Of a DNA stretch of 7,047 nucleotides, positions 1-6,443 are shown one piece after another. Every line of letters begins with the position of its first letter. Position 1 is the first letter of the stretch. The position numbers were made by a program, and so were the translations under genes. This DNA is from Terrirubrum sp051646285 (lineage in GTDB: Bacteria > Pseudomonadota > Alphaproteobacteria > Rhizobiales > Beijerinckiaceae): the NCBI GenBank assembly GCA_051646285.1, contig JBOFCU010000155.1, positions 1-7,047 on the forward strand, in the 5' to 3' direction. The notes under the pieces are model-generated. The model made no database searches, was not told where the DNA came from, and saw nothing but the letters and a program-made list of their open reading frames with translations.

Positions 1-1
1 G

Positions 2-871
2 GTCGCCACTGAACTCGATTTCAACCGCATTCAGCAGACGCAGGAAAGCTTTGATCCGGAAAGCCGCGTTCTGCGCTCAACGCAAACGCGCAACGAGGCC
101 GCACAGACCACCGATGCGCGCGACGGGCAGGTCACCGTCGGCAATGAATTGCCGGGCAACCAGCGTGGCCAGAATGGCAACAATGCTACCCGCGATGGCT
201 CGACGAAAAATGAGGAAGTCGCGAACTACGATTATACCAAAACCGTCCGCACCGAGGTGATGGAAGGCGGGCGCATCAAGCGTGTCTCTGTCGCAGTGCT
301 TGTCGATGGGCTTTATAACCGGTCCCCGAATGGTGAAACCGGCTATCAGCCAAGGCCGCAGGAAGACCTGGAGCGCATTGGCCAGCTTGTGCGCACTGCC
401 ATCGGTTTTGATAAAAATCGCGGAGATAATGTTGAAGTCGTGAATTTGCGCTTTGCCGAGCCGCCGCGCGCTGTGGAAATCAACGAACCCACAGGCATCT
501 GGGCCTATGTGCAGCCGACCAAGGAAGATATTTACCGCGCCATCGAACTGGGCGTGCTGGCCATCCTGACACTGATTGTGATGCTCGCGGTTGTGCGCCC
601 GCTGGTGAACAAGGTGCTGGCGCCGGAAGAAATCCGCAAGAAACTGGCACAGGCCACGGGCGGTATGATTGGTGGTGATGCCGCTACGGCCCAGGCGGGC
701 GGCGGAACTTCCGGTGCACCGTCTGAATCAGCCGCCGCGCGCATTATCGAACTGGCGAAAGTCAATGGCGCGGTGCAAGCCCAGTCGATTGAACGCATTG
801 GCGAAGTCGTCAAATCCAATCCGCAGGAGGCGCTCGCCATCCTGCGCAGCATGATGAATCAGAACAGGTAA
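2..871 (+). CDS. fliF: Flagellar MS-ring protein FliF, C-terminal part (5' end outside window)
   Basis: FliF forms the MS ring in the inner membrane, the base on which the rotor and export gate assemble. The frame is open from base 2 to the TAA at 869-871, giving 289 residues. This is about half of a usual FliF (roughly 550), so the start lies upstream. Numbered within the fragment, residues 1-70 are a polar, Asn/Gly-rich periplasmic stretch. Residues 71-105 (NYDYTKTVRTEV, then GGRIKRVSVAVLVDG) match the conserved FliF C-terminal domain. Residues about 181-204 form a hydrophobic helix, the second membrane segment. Residues 205-289 are a cytoplasmic tail with a Gly/Ala-rich linker (220-240). 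The tail ends in an amphipathic region (IERIGEVVKSNPQEALAILRSM) that in known FliF proteins binds the FliG N-terminus. fliG follows 9 nt after the stop. An internal TTG at 149 gives a shorter open frame, but the homology clearly continues upstream of it. Confidence 0.95.
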   Translation, partial: VATELDFNRIQQTQESFDPESRVLRSTQTRNEAAQTTDARDGQVTVGNELPGNQRGQNGNNATRDGSTKNEEVANYDYTKTVRTEVMEGGRIKRVSVAVLVDGLYNRSPNGETGYQPRPQEDLERIGQLVRTAIGFDKNRGDNVEVVNLRFAEPPRAVEINEPTGIWAYVQPTKEDIYRAIELGVLAILTLIVMLAVVRPLVNKVLAPEEIRKKLAQATGGMIGGDAATAQAGGGTSGAPSESAAARIIELAKVNGAVQAQSIERIGEVVKSNPQEALAILRSMMNQNR

Positions 872-880
872 GCGCAGACC

Positions 881-1897
881 ATGGCCACGCGGCGCTATGA
901 TGAGGGGCTGACAGGACCGCAGAAAGCGGCCGTGCTGCTGCTCGCGCTGGGCGATGATTATGGCGCGCCGATCTGGAAATTGTTTGATGAGGATGAGGTG
1001 CGCATGGTGTCTGCGGCCATGTCACAGCTCGGCTCCATCGAAGCGCTGGCGGTTGAAGACCTGATTGTCGATTTCGTCTCCAAAATGTCCACTGGCGGCG
1101 GCATTACTGGCTCGTTCGATAAAACCGAAATGCTGCTGTTGAAGGTGCTGCCGAAAAATCAGATCGACGCGATCATGGAAGAAATCCGTGGTCCTGCCGG
1201 GCGCAACATGTGGCAGAAATTGTCGAATGTTGATGCCGAGGTGCTGGCGACGTTCCTGAAAAATGAATATCCGCAGACTATCGCCGTTATTCTCTCGAAA
1301 ATCCGCACCGATCACACCGCCAAGGTTCTCGCTAGCCTGCCCGATGATCTGGCGATTGATGTGGTGCATCGCATGCTGAAACTCGAGGGCGTGCAGAAGG
1401 ATGCGATCGAGCGCATTGAGGAAACATTGCGCACGGAATTTGTGTCCAACCTCTCGCATACCAGCCGCCGCGACCCGCACGAAATGATTGCAGAAATCTT
1501 CAATGCCTTCGACCGGCAGACCGAAACGCGCTTCCTCACATCGCTGGATGAAATCAATCGCGATGCAGCCAAGCGCATCCGCTCCCTGATGTTCACCTTC
1601 GATGACCTTGTGAAATTGGACCCGGCCTCGATGCAGACATTGCTGCGCGCTGTCGACAAGCCGTCGCTGACAAAGGCACTGAAAGGCGCCAGCGAAAGCG
1701 TGCGCAAATTCTTTTTCTCCAACATGTCCACGCGGGCTGCCAAAGTACTCGAAGACGATATGTCGGCGCTCGGCCCGATGCGCCTCAAGGAAGTCGATGA
1801 TGCACAGGCGAAGGTCGTCTACATGGCGAAGGATCTGGCGGACAAAGGCGACATCATGATCGCCAAGAACCGCTCCGAAGACGAACTGATCTATTGA
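881..1897 (+). CDS. fliG: Flagellar motor switch protein FliG
   Basis: FliG is the rotor protein that couples stator ion flow to rotation. It sits between FliF and FliM/FliN on the cytoplasmic face. The 338-residue length is normal. The N-terminal FliF-binding domain (about 8-100) opens with LTGPQKAAVLLLALG. The middle domain carries EYPQ at 129-132, in the place of the EHPQ motif that contacts FliM. MFTF at 237-240 is the conserved hinge motif. The C-terminal torque helix keeps the charged residues known from E. coli: by my alignment K268, R285, D292, D293 and R301 correspond to K264, R281, D288, D289 and R297. The ATG at 881 follows only a weak AGG (866-868) inside the end of fliF, so translational coupling to fliF is plausible. 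Histidine at EHPQ is replaced by tyrosine, which I recall as common in Alphaproteobacteria and so probably not functionally odd. Confidence 0.97.
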   Translation: MATRRYDEGLTGPQKAAVLLLALGDDYGAPIWKLFDEDEVRMVSAAMSQLGSIEALAVEDLIVDFVSKMSTGGGITGSFDKTEMLLLKVLPKNQIDAIMEEIRGPAGRNMWQKLSNVDAEVLATFLKNEYPQTIAVILSKIRTDHTAKVLASLPDDLAIDVVHRMLKLEGVQKDAIERIEETLRTEFVSNLSHTSRRDPHEMIAEIFNAFDRQTETRFLTSLDEINRDAAKRIRSLMFTFDDLVKLDPASMQTLLRAVDKPSLTKALKGASESVRKFFFSNMSTRAAKVLEDDMSALGPMRLKEVDDAQAKVVYMAKDLADKGDIMIAKNRSEDELIY

Positions 1898-1910
1898 GGC
1901 TGGCCACACC

Positions 1911-2543
1911 ATGACAACGCCACGCCATTTTATTTTCGAGCAGGATTTCGGCAAGGCCGGACAGGCTGCGCTGATGCCCTCGGCCATCGAGCGGGAAAAG
2001 GCGGAATTGCAGGCGGCGGCCCATGCGCAAGGCTATGCGCAAGGGGTTGCGGCCGGACGTGCAGCCTTTCAGCAGGAGATGGATCAAAGGCTGCATGCCG
2101 CGTTGGAGAGCGTTGGCTATCGTGCCAGCGAAGTCGTGAATGCGCTTGATCAGATCGAGCAGGCCGCCAGTCATGACGCGATTCAGTTTGCAGGCCTGTT
2201 TGCCCGCACAGCCGCAGCCAATGCGCTGGAAAAATTTCCTCTCGCTGATCTTGAACTGGCTGCGCGGGAAACCTTGGCGCATGTGCGCCACGCCCCGCAT
2301 CTGGTCATCCGCGTGCATGAAACACTGTATGAGCAAGCCGAATCCCTGTTGAAGCGCATTGGCCGCGAACGCGGTTTCGAGGGGCGCCTTGTTATTCTTG
2401 GCGAGCCGGATGTGGCGCTCGGCGATTTTTCCATTGAGTGGGCCGATGGCGGTGTCGCGCGTGACAGCACAGCGATTCAAAAAACGATTGATGACATGCT
2501 GGCGCGCCATATGAGTGCATCACCAGCCGGAGCGGGGAAATAA
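1911..2543 (+). CDS. fliH: Flagellar assembly protein FliH (alphaproteobacterial FliH/FlbE type)
   Basis: FliH is the cytoplasmic partner of the export ATPase FliI. It regulates the ATPase and brings it to the C-ring through FliN. The predicted protein has 210 residues. The N-terminal segment FEQDFG (9-14) resembles the start of other alphaproteobacterial FliH/FlbE proteins. Residues 26-66 are a charged, Ala/Gln-rich helical stretch containing G41, G45 and G49, the GxxxG helix-packing repeat typical of FliH. The rest (about 70-200) is a mixed alpha/beta domain. Its end (GDFSIEWADGGVARD, 165-179) fits the FliH/HrpE/V-ATPase E-subunit-like fold, where polar residues precede a closing helix. A GAGG (1896-1899) overlapping the fliG stop lies 11 nt before the ATG. 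Position between fliG and fliN is the strongest support because FliH diverges quickly in sequence. fliI is not in the window. Confidence 0.88.
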   Translation: MTTPRHFIFEQDFGKAGQAALMPSAIEREKAELQAAAHAQGYAQGVAAGRAAFQQEMDQRLHAALESVGYRASEVVNALDQIEQAASHDAIQFAGLFARTAAANALEKFPLADLELAARETLAHVRHAPHLVIRVHETLYEQAESLLKRIGRERGFEGRLVILGEPDVALGDFSIEWADGGVARDSTAIQKTIDDMLARHMSASPAGAGK

Positions 2544-2545
2544 AA

Positions 2546-2896
2546 ATGCAAGATCCGAATATTCCGCTTCCTGATCTGGAGCGCAGTGCCTATGCCGGCG
2601 ATCATGCCATGCCGGCGGGCATGATGCAGCCGCAGGATCTGTCGTTGAAAAGCGCGGCTGATCTGGAACAATTGTTTGATGTGCCGGTTACGGTATCAGC
2701 CGTGCTGGGCCGCGCACGCATGCCGGTGGGCGATTTGTTGAAACTCGGGCCGGGATCCGTGCTTGATCTCGACCGCTCGGTTGGCGAGGCCATCGATATT
2801 TATGTGAATAACCGTCTCGTCGCGCGTGGCGAGGTGGTGCTTGTCGAAGACAAGCTCGGTGTCACCATGACCGAAATCATCAAGCTCGACCGCTGA
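2546..2896 (+). CDS. fliN: Flagellar motor switch protein FliN
   Basis: FliN is the lower C-ring component of the switch complex and a docking point for FliH with its export cargo. The 116-residue product is close to the usual FliN length. Residues 1-38 form a poorly conserved, Met/Pro-rich leader. Residues about 40-114 are a single SpoA (surface presentation of antigens) domain. Diagnostic segments are LFDVPVTVSAVLG (43-55), LLKLGPGSVLDLD (64-76), VGEAIDIYVN (79-88), ARGEVVLVEDKLGV (93-106) and MTEII (108-112). Most FliN proteins have GEP where this one has GEA, a mild substitution. The start is 2 nt after the fliH stop, with GGGGA at 2534-2538 and a 7-nt spacer, so the start is well placed. 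fliM is not adjacent, as in the Caulobacter fliF-flbD cluster, where it lies elsewhere. Confidence 0.95.
   Translation: MQDPNIPLPDLERSAYAGDHAMPAGMMQPQDLSLKSAADLEQLFDVPVTVSAVLGRARMPVGDLLKLGPGSVLDLDRSVGEAIDIYVNNRLVARGEVVLVEDKLGVTMTEIIKLDR
2592..2625. repeat. Interleaved short direct and inverted repeats in the 5' part of fliN
   Basis: ATGCCGGCG occurs twice (2592-2600 and 2609-2617), and each copy contains the palindrome GCCGGC. The 8-bp arms ATCATGCC (2601-2608) and GGCATGAT (2618-2625) form a perfect inverted repeat with the second copy as a 9-nt loop. It lies in the segment coding for the unconserved FliN leader. It may be an operator, an mRNA hairpin, or chance in GC-rich coding DNA. No function is claimed. 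Confidence 0.4.
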
Positions 2897-2898
2897 GC

Positions 2899-2904
2899 AG
2901 GGGA
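2899..2904 (+). promoter_or_regulatory. Shine-Dalgarno site of flbD
   Basis: AGGGGA lies 8 nt before the ATG at 2913, immediately after the fliN stop. It is among the strongest ribosome binding sites in the window and fixes the flbD start. The next in-frame ATG (residue 22) would remove the first strand and helix of the receiver. Confidence 0.7.
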
Positions 2905-2912
2905 ATATCATC

Positions 2913-4274
2913 ATGCGTCTGCTCATCGTCGGACATCTTTCAGGTCAGCTTACCGTCGCAACGCGCATTGCCATGGATCGTGGCGCATCTGTCACGCATG
3001 CCGGCACGATTGAACAGGCCTGCAATCACTTGCGCGCCAAAGGCGCTGATCTGGTCATGGCCGATGTCGGCATGGATATTGCCGCCTTGTGCGCGACCAT
3101 GCAGCTTGAGCGCATCCGCACGCCGCTGGTGGCCTGCGGTGTTTCAACCGATGCCAAGGCCGCCGTTGCCGCCATTCAGGCGGGCGCGCAAGAATATATT
3201 CCATTGCCGCCTGACCCGGAATTGATTGCGGCTGTGCTCGAAGCGGTTGCGTCGGATAACCGCGCACTCGTCTACAAGGATGAGGCCATGGCGCGGGTTG
3301 TGCGCCTTGCCGATCAGGTGGCCAAATCGGAAGCGTCCATTCTCATCACAGGGGAAAGCGGCACCGGCAAGGAAGCGCTTGCTCGCTATGTGCATACGAA
3401 ATCGCTGCGCGCGGCGAAGCCGTTTATTGCGATCAATTGCGCAGCCATTCCTGATGCCTTGCTGGAATCGGAATTGTTCGGCCACGAAAAAGGCGCGTTC
3501 ACCGGGGCTGTTGCGCGCCGCATCGGCAAGTTTGAAGAAGCCAATGGCGGCACGCTGCTGCTCGATGAAATCACGGAAATGGATGTGCGCTTGCAGGCCA
3601 AACTGCTGCGCGCCATTCAGGAGCGGGTGATTGACCGGGTTGGTGGCACGGGGCCAGTGAAGGTCGATATCCGTATCATCGCAACATCCAACCGCAATCT
3701 GCTTGATGCGGTGAAAGCCGGCACCTTCCGCGAAGACCTGATGTACCGGCTCAATGTCGTGAATTTGAAAATTCCGGCCTTGCGCGAGCGTCCTGCTGAT
3801 ATTCTTGAGCTGGCCGGGCATTTTGTCAGAAAATATTCTGATCTCAACGGTGTGCCGCTGCGCCCGCTGAGTATGGATGCGCGCCGCGCCTTGCTGGCCA
3901 ATGCCTGGCACGGCAATGTGCGCGAGCTTGAAAACACCATGCACCGTGCCGTTCTGCTGTCGCCGGATGCAGAAATTGGTGCGGATGCCATTCGCGCGCC
4001 GGATGGTGAAGCGCTGAATGCGCGCCCGCGGGATCCGGCCAGTGTTGCAGCCGAAACGGCTGAGGCGGTGACCCGCGCGCTGGTTGGCCGCACTGTTGCC
4101 GATGTGGAGCGTGATCTCATTCTCGATACGCTCGATCATTGCCTGGGCAATCGCACCCATGCGGCCAAAATTCTGGGCATATCCATCCGCACCCTGCGCA
4201 ACAAGCTGAATGAATATACCGACTCTGGCCTGAATGTGCCGGAGCCGGGCCAGAGCCGCATTCAGGCCGCGTGA
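2913..4274 (+). CDS. flbD: Sigma54-dependent flagellar transcriptional activator FlbD
   Basis: FlbD is a bacterial enhancer-binding protein. In Caulobacter it activates late (class III/IV) sigma54 flagellar genes and represses the class II fliF operon, under control of FliX. The 453-residue protein has three parts. Residues 1-115 are a receiver-like domain. Residues about 122-350 are the AAA+ sigma54-interaction domain, with Walker A GESGTGKE (147-154), the sigma54-contacting GAFTGA loop (194-199), Walker B GGTLLLDE (212-219), FREDLMYRL with arginine-finger candidates R273 and R279, and sensor II GNVRELEN (334-341). Residues 407-435 are a Fis-type helix-turn-helix (GNRTHAAKILGISIRTLRNKL). The receiver keeps D51 at the phosphoacceptor position but lacks the acidic pair near the N-terminus (VGHLSG), and the usual Thr and Lys are replaced (ACGVS, IPLPP). 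The position after fliN and the whole-length resemblance to Caulobacter FlbD, recalled from memory, separate it from NtrC or FleQ. Confidence 0.96.
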   Translation: MRLLIVGHLSGQLTVATRIAMDRGASVTHAGTIEQACNHLRAKGADLVMADVGMDIAALCATMQLERIRTPLVACGVSTDAKAAVAAIQAGAQEYIPLPPDPELIAAVLEAVASDNRALVYKDEAMARVVRLADQVAKSEASILITGESGTGKEALARYVHTKSLRAAKPFIAINCAAIPDALLESELFGHEKGAFTGAVARRIGKFEEANGGTLLLDEITEMDVRLQAKLLRAIQERVIDRVGGTGPVKVDIRIIATSNRNLLDAVKAGTFREDLMYRLNVVNLKIPALRERPADILELAGHFVRKYSDLNGVPLRPLSMDARRALLANAWHGNVRELENTMHRAVLLSPDAEIGADAIRAPDGEALNARPRDPASVAAETAEAVTRALVGRTVADVERDLILDTLDHCLGNRTHAAKILGISIRTLRNKLNEYTDSGLNVPEPGQSRIQAA

Positions 4275-4288
4275 TGAATTTTTCCGGC

Positions 4289-4294
4289 AGAGGA
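4289..4294 (+). promoter_or_regulatory. Shine-Dalgarno site that decides the flhA start
   Basis: AGAGGA lies 10 nt before the ATG at 4305 but only 1 nt before the in-frame TTG at 4296. The spacing supports the ATG and rules against the TTG, which would add three residues. Confidence 0.65.
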
Positions 4295-4304
4295 TTTGGC
4301 GCGC

Positions 4305-6443
4305 ATGAGTGAAGTTGCAATTCCGGCAGCGCCAACGGCTGCGCGCACCGAAGGGCCATCGCCGCTACGCATCCTGAATGCGCTCGTGCGCCGTTCCGAC
4401 ATCGGCATGGCGATTGGTGTGATGGGCATTCTGGCGGTGCTGATTGTGCCGCTGCCGCCTTTTTTGCTGGATTTGCTCCTGGCAGTTTCGATTATCATTT
4501 CCGTGTTGATCATGATGATGGCGCTGTTCATTCAGGCGCCGCTGGAATTTTCGGCCTTTCCCACCGTTCTTCTGATCGCCACGATGCTGCGTCTGGCGCT
4601 GAATCTGGCGACAACGCGGCTGATTTTATCCAATGGACATACGGGCGGCGGCGCGGCTGGCCATGTGATCGAGGCATTTGGCAATTTCGTCATGGCGGGC
4701 AATTTCGTCATCGGCCTTGTTGTTTTCATGATCCTTGTTCTGGTGAATTTCGTTGTCATCACCAAGGGCTCAGGCCGCATTGCCGAGGTTGCGGCGCGCT
4801 TTACCCTTGATGCGATGCCCGGCAAACAGATGGCCATTGATGCCGATTTATCAACGGGCCTGATTGATCAGGATGAAGCCAAGCGCCGCCGCAAGGCGCT
4901 GGAGGATGAAAGTTCCTTTTACGGCGCGATGGATGGCGCCTCGAAATTCGTGCGCGGTGATGCCATTGCTGCCTTGCTGATTACATTCATCAATGTCATT
5001 GGCGGCATTATTATTGGTGTTGCCCAGCAGGGCATGACATTTTCTGCGGCAGCCAAGACATTTACAATCCTCACGGTTGGCGATGGGCTGGTCAGCCAAA
5101 TTCCGGCACTGATTGTCTCTACAGCTGCTGGCCTGCTCGTCTCCAAGGCGGGCGTGCGGGAATCGGCTGATATTGCTGTGGGCAAGCAATTTTCCATGTA
5201 TCCGAAGGCGCTGGGCATGGCATCGGGCGTGATGGTGGTCATTGGCCTGATGCCGGGCATGCCGATGTTCCCATTTTTTCTTCTGGCCGCCGGTGCGGGC
5301 TGGCTGGCGCGGGTCATCGATAAATCGAATGAAAGCATCAAGGCCGATCAGGTCGCCAAGGCCATTGCCGCGGGTGAACCGCTGCCGGATGGTGCGACGT
5401 CGGGCGAAGAGACCATGGCGTCCATTCTGAAAATGGATGAACTCAAGCTGGAAATTGGCTACGCGCTGATGCCATTGGTCAATGGCGGCGAAGGCAGTGA
5501 GCGTCTCACCGAGCAGATCAAGGCGTTGCGGCGGCAACTGGCGGGCGAAATGGGCTTTGTCATGCCTTCGGTGCGCATTGTCGACAATGTGCATCTGGAA
5601 TCGAATATTTATATTATCCGTGTCAAGGAAATCGAGGCGGGGCAAGGCCGGGTGTATCCCAACCAGTTCATGGCAATGGATCCTTCTGGCGGGCAGGTGC
5701 AATTGCCCGGCCAGCATACGCTGGAGCCGACATTCGGATTGCCAGCGACATGGATTGACAATTCGCTGCGGGATGATGCGCAAGTGCGCGGCTACACCGT
5801 TGTTGATGCGGCGACGGTGGTGGCGACACATCTCACGGAAGTGCTGAAATCCAACATGAGCGAATTGCTCAGCCATGTGGAAACGCAAAAACTGTTGCGC
5901 GAATTGCCGAAAGAATTGAACGAGCTGGTGAAAGAGGTTGTGCCGACGCTGATTTCAACAACCGGTATTCAGCGCGTGTTGCAGCTTTTGCTGGCGGAGC
6001 GCGTTTCCATCCGCGATCTGGGCACGATTGTTGAAGGCATTGCTGAAGTCGCGGGCACGCTGAAAAATCCGCGCGATATTGCCGAGCAGGTGCGGGCGCG
6101 TCTTGGCCGTCAGATTTGCGCACAATATGCGGCGCCGGGCGGCCAGCTTTCCATCATTACCCTGTCGCCGGCATGGGAAACGGCCTTTGCCGAATCCATT
6201 GTTGGCGATGGCGAAAATCGCCATCTCGCGATGGCGCCGTCGCGGTTGACGGATTTCGTCAATGATGTGCGTGAGAAGTTTGAGGATGCCGCACGCATGG
6301 GCGAAATGCCGGTGCTGGTGACATCCGCCCATGCACGCCCCTTTGTGCGCTCGATTGTCGAACGCTTCCGGCGCGAAACGCCGGTGCTGAGCCAGGCGGA
6401 AATTCCCACAAGGCTGCGGCTTAAAACCTGCGGCAGCGTCTAA
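4305..6443 (+). CDS. flhA: Flagellar type III export gate protein FlhA
   Basis: FlhA is the large membrane component of the flagellar type III export gate. It uses the proton motive force, and its cytosolic domain binds chaperone-substrate complexes. From the ATG at 4305 the protein has 712 residues, a normal length. The N-terminal half (about 35-340) is strongly hydrophobic with around eight membrane segments. It carries the FHIPEP-family hallmarks LRLALNLATTRLIL (95-108) and the cytoplasmic loop KGSGRIAEVAARFTLDAMPG (154-173). D210 in YGAMDGASKFVRGD corresponds to Salmonella D208, the residue implicated in proton coupling. Residues about 341-380 are a linker, and the remainder is the soluble four-subdomain region, including YPNQFMAMDPSG and GYTVVDAATVVATHL. 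flbD ends 30 nt upstream. Downstream the stop overlaps the next start, so fliR/flhB do not follow directly. FlhA rather than an injectisome SctV homologue follows from the flagellar neighbours. Confidence 0.97.
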   Translation: MSEVAIPAAPTAARTEGPSPLRILNALVRRSDIGMAIGVMGILAVLIVPLPPFLLDLLLAVSIIISVLIMMMALFIQAPLEFSAFPTVLLIATMLRLALNLATTRLILSNGHTGGGAAGHVIEAFGNFVMAGNFVIGLVVFMILVLVNFVVITKGSGRIAEVAARFTLDAMPGKQMAIDADLSTGLIDQDEAKRRRKALEDESSFYGAMDGASKFVRGDAIAALLITFINVIGGIIIGVAQQGMTFSAAAKTFTILTVGDGLVSQIPALIVSTAAGLLVSKAGVRESADIAVGKQFSMYPKALGMASGVMVVIGLMPGMPMFPFFLLAAGAGWLARVIDKSNESIKADQVAKAIAAGEPLPDGATSGEETMASILKMDELKLEIGYALMPLVNGGEGSERLTEQIKALRRQLAGEMGFVMPSVRIVDNVHLESNIYIIRVKEIEAGQGRVYPNQFMAMDPSGGQVQLPGQHTLEPTFGLPATWIDNSLRDDAQVRGYTVVDAATVVATHLTEVLKSNMSELLSHVETQKLLRELPKELNELVKEVVPTLISTTGIQRVLQLLLAERVSIRDLGTIVEGIAEVAGTLKNPRDIAEQVRARLGRQICAQYAAPGGQLSIITLSPAWETAFAESIVGDGENRHLAMAPSRLTDFVNDVREKFEDAARMGEMPVLVTSAHARPFVRSIVERFRRETPVLSQAEIPTRLRLKTCGSV

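Noticed and set aside
1022..1987. Long open frame of 321 codons on the minus strand opposite fliG
   Set aside because: It is in codon register with fliG. In that register a minus-strand stop needs a sense TTA, CTA or TCA codon, and these are rare here. The translation shows no recognisable domain, while the + strand is plainly FliG.
1854..2510. Minus-strand open frame of 218 codons opposite fliH
   Set aside because: It is in register with fliH, shows no domain, and covers a gene with clear context and a plausible start.
3894..3910. Possible sigma54 promoter inside flbD (TGGCAC followed by TGTGC)
   Set aside because: The -24 half is good but the -12 half lacks TTGC, and the site encodes the conserved sensor II region (WHGNVRE). 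Other TGGCAC words at 645 and 3654 also lack a -12 element.
3144..4160. Minus-strand open frame of 338 codons opposite flbD
   Set aside because: It is again in codon register with the sense gene and explained by scarcity of TTA, CTA and TCA codons. It lacks any motif or ribosome binding site worth calling.
4296..4304. TTG at 4296 as the flhA start
   Set aside because: It lies 1 nt from the AGAGGA ribosome site, too close to be used. The ATG at 4305 has a normal 10-nt spacer.
4275..4304. Promoter or terminator between flbD and flhA
   Set aside because: The gap is only 30 nt, with no inverted repeat and no recognisable promoter element. It holds just the ribosome binding site.
4851..5888. Minus-strand open frame of 345 codons opposite flhA
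   Set aside because: Same register effect. The product is His/Arg/Gln-rich and low in structure, as expected from the reverse complement of a membrane-protein gene.
6024..6040. GGCAC-N5-TTGAA in flhA as a sigma54 promoter for the acetyltransferase gene
   Set aside because: The -12 element lacks the essential GC, the site lies about 400 nt inside conserved flhA coding sequence, and the downstream gene overlaps flhA.
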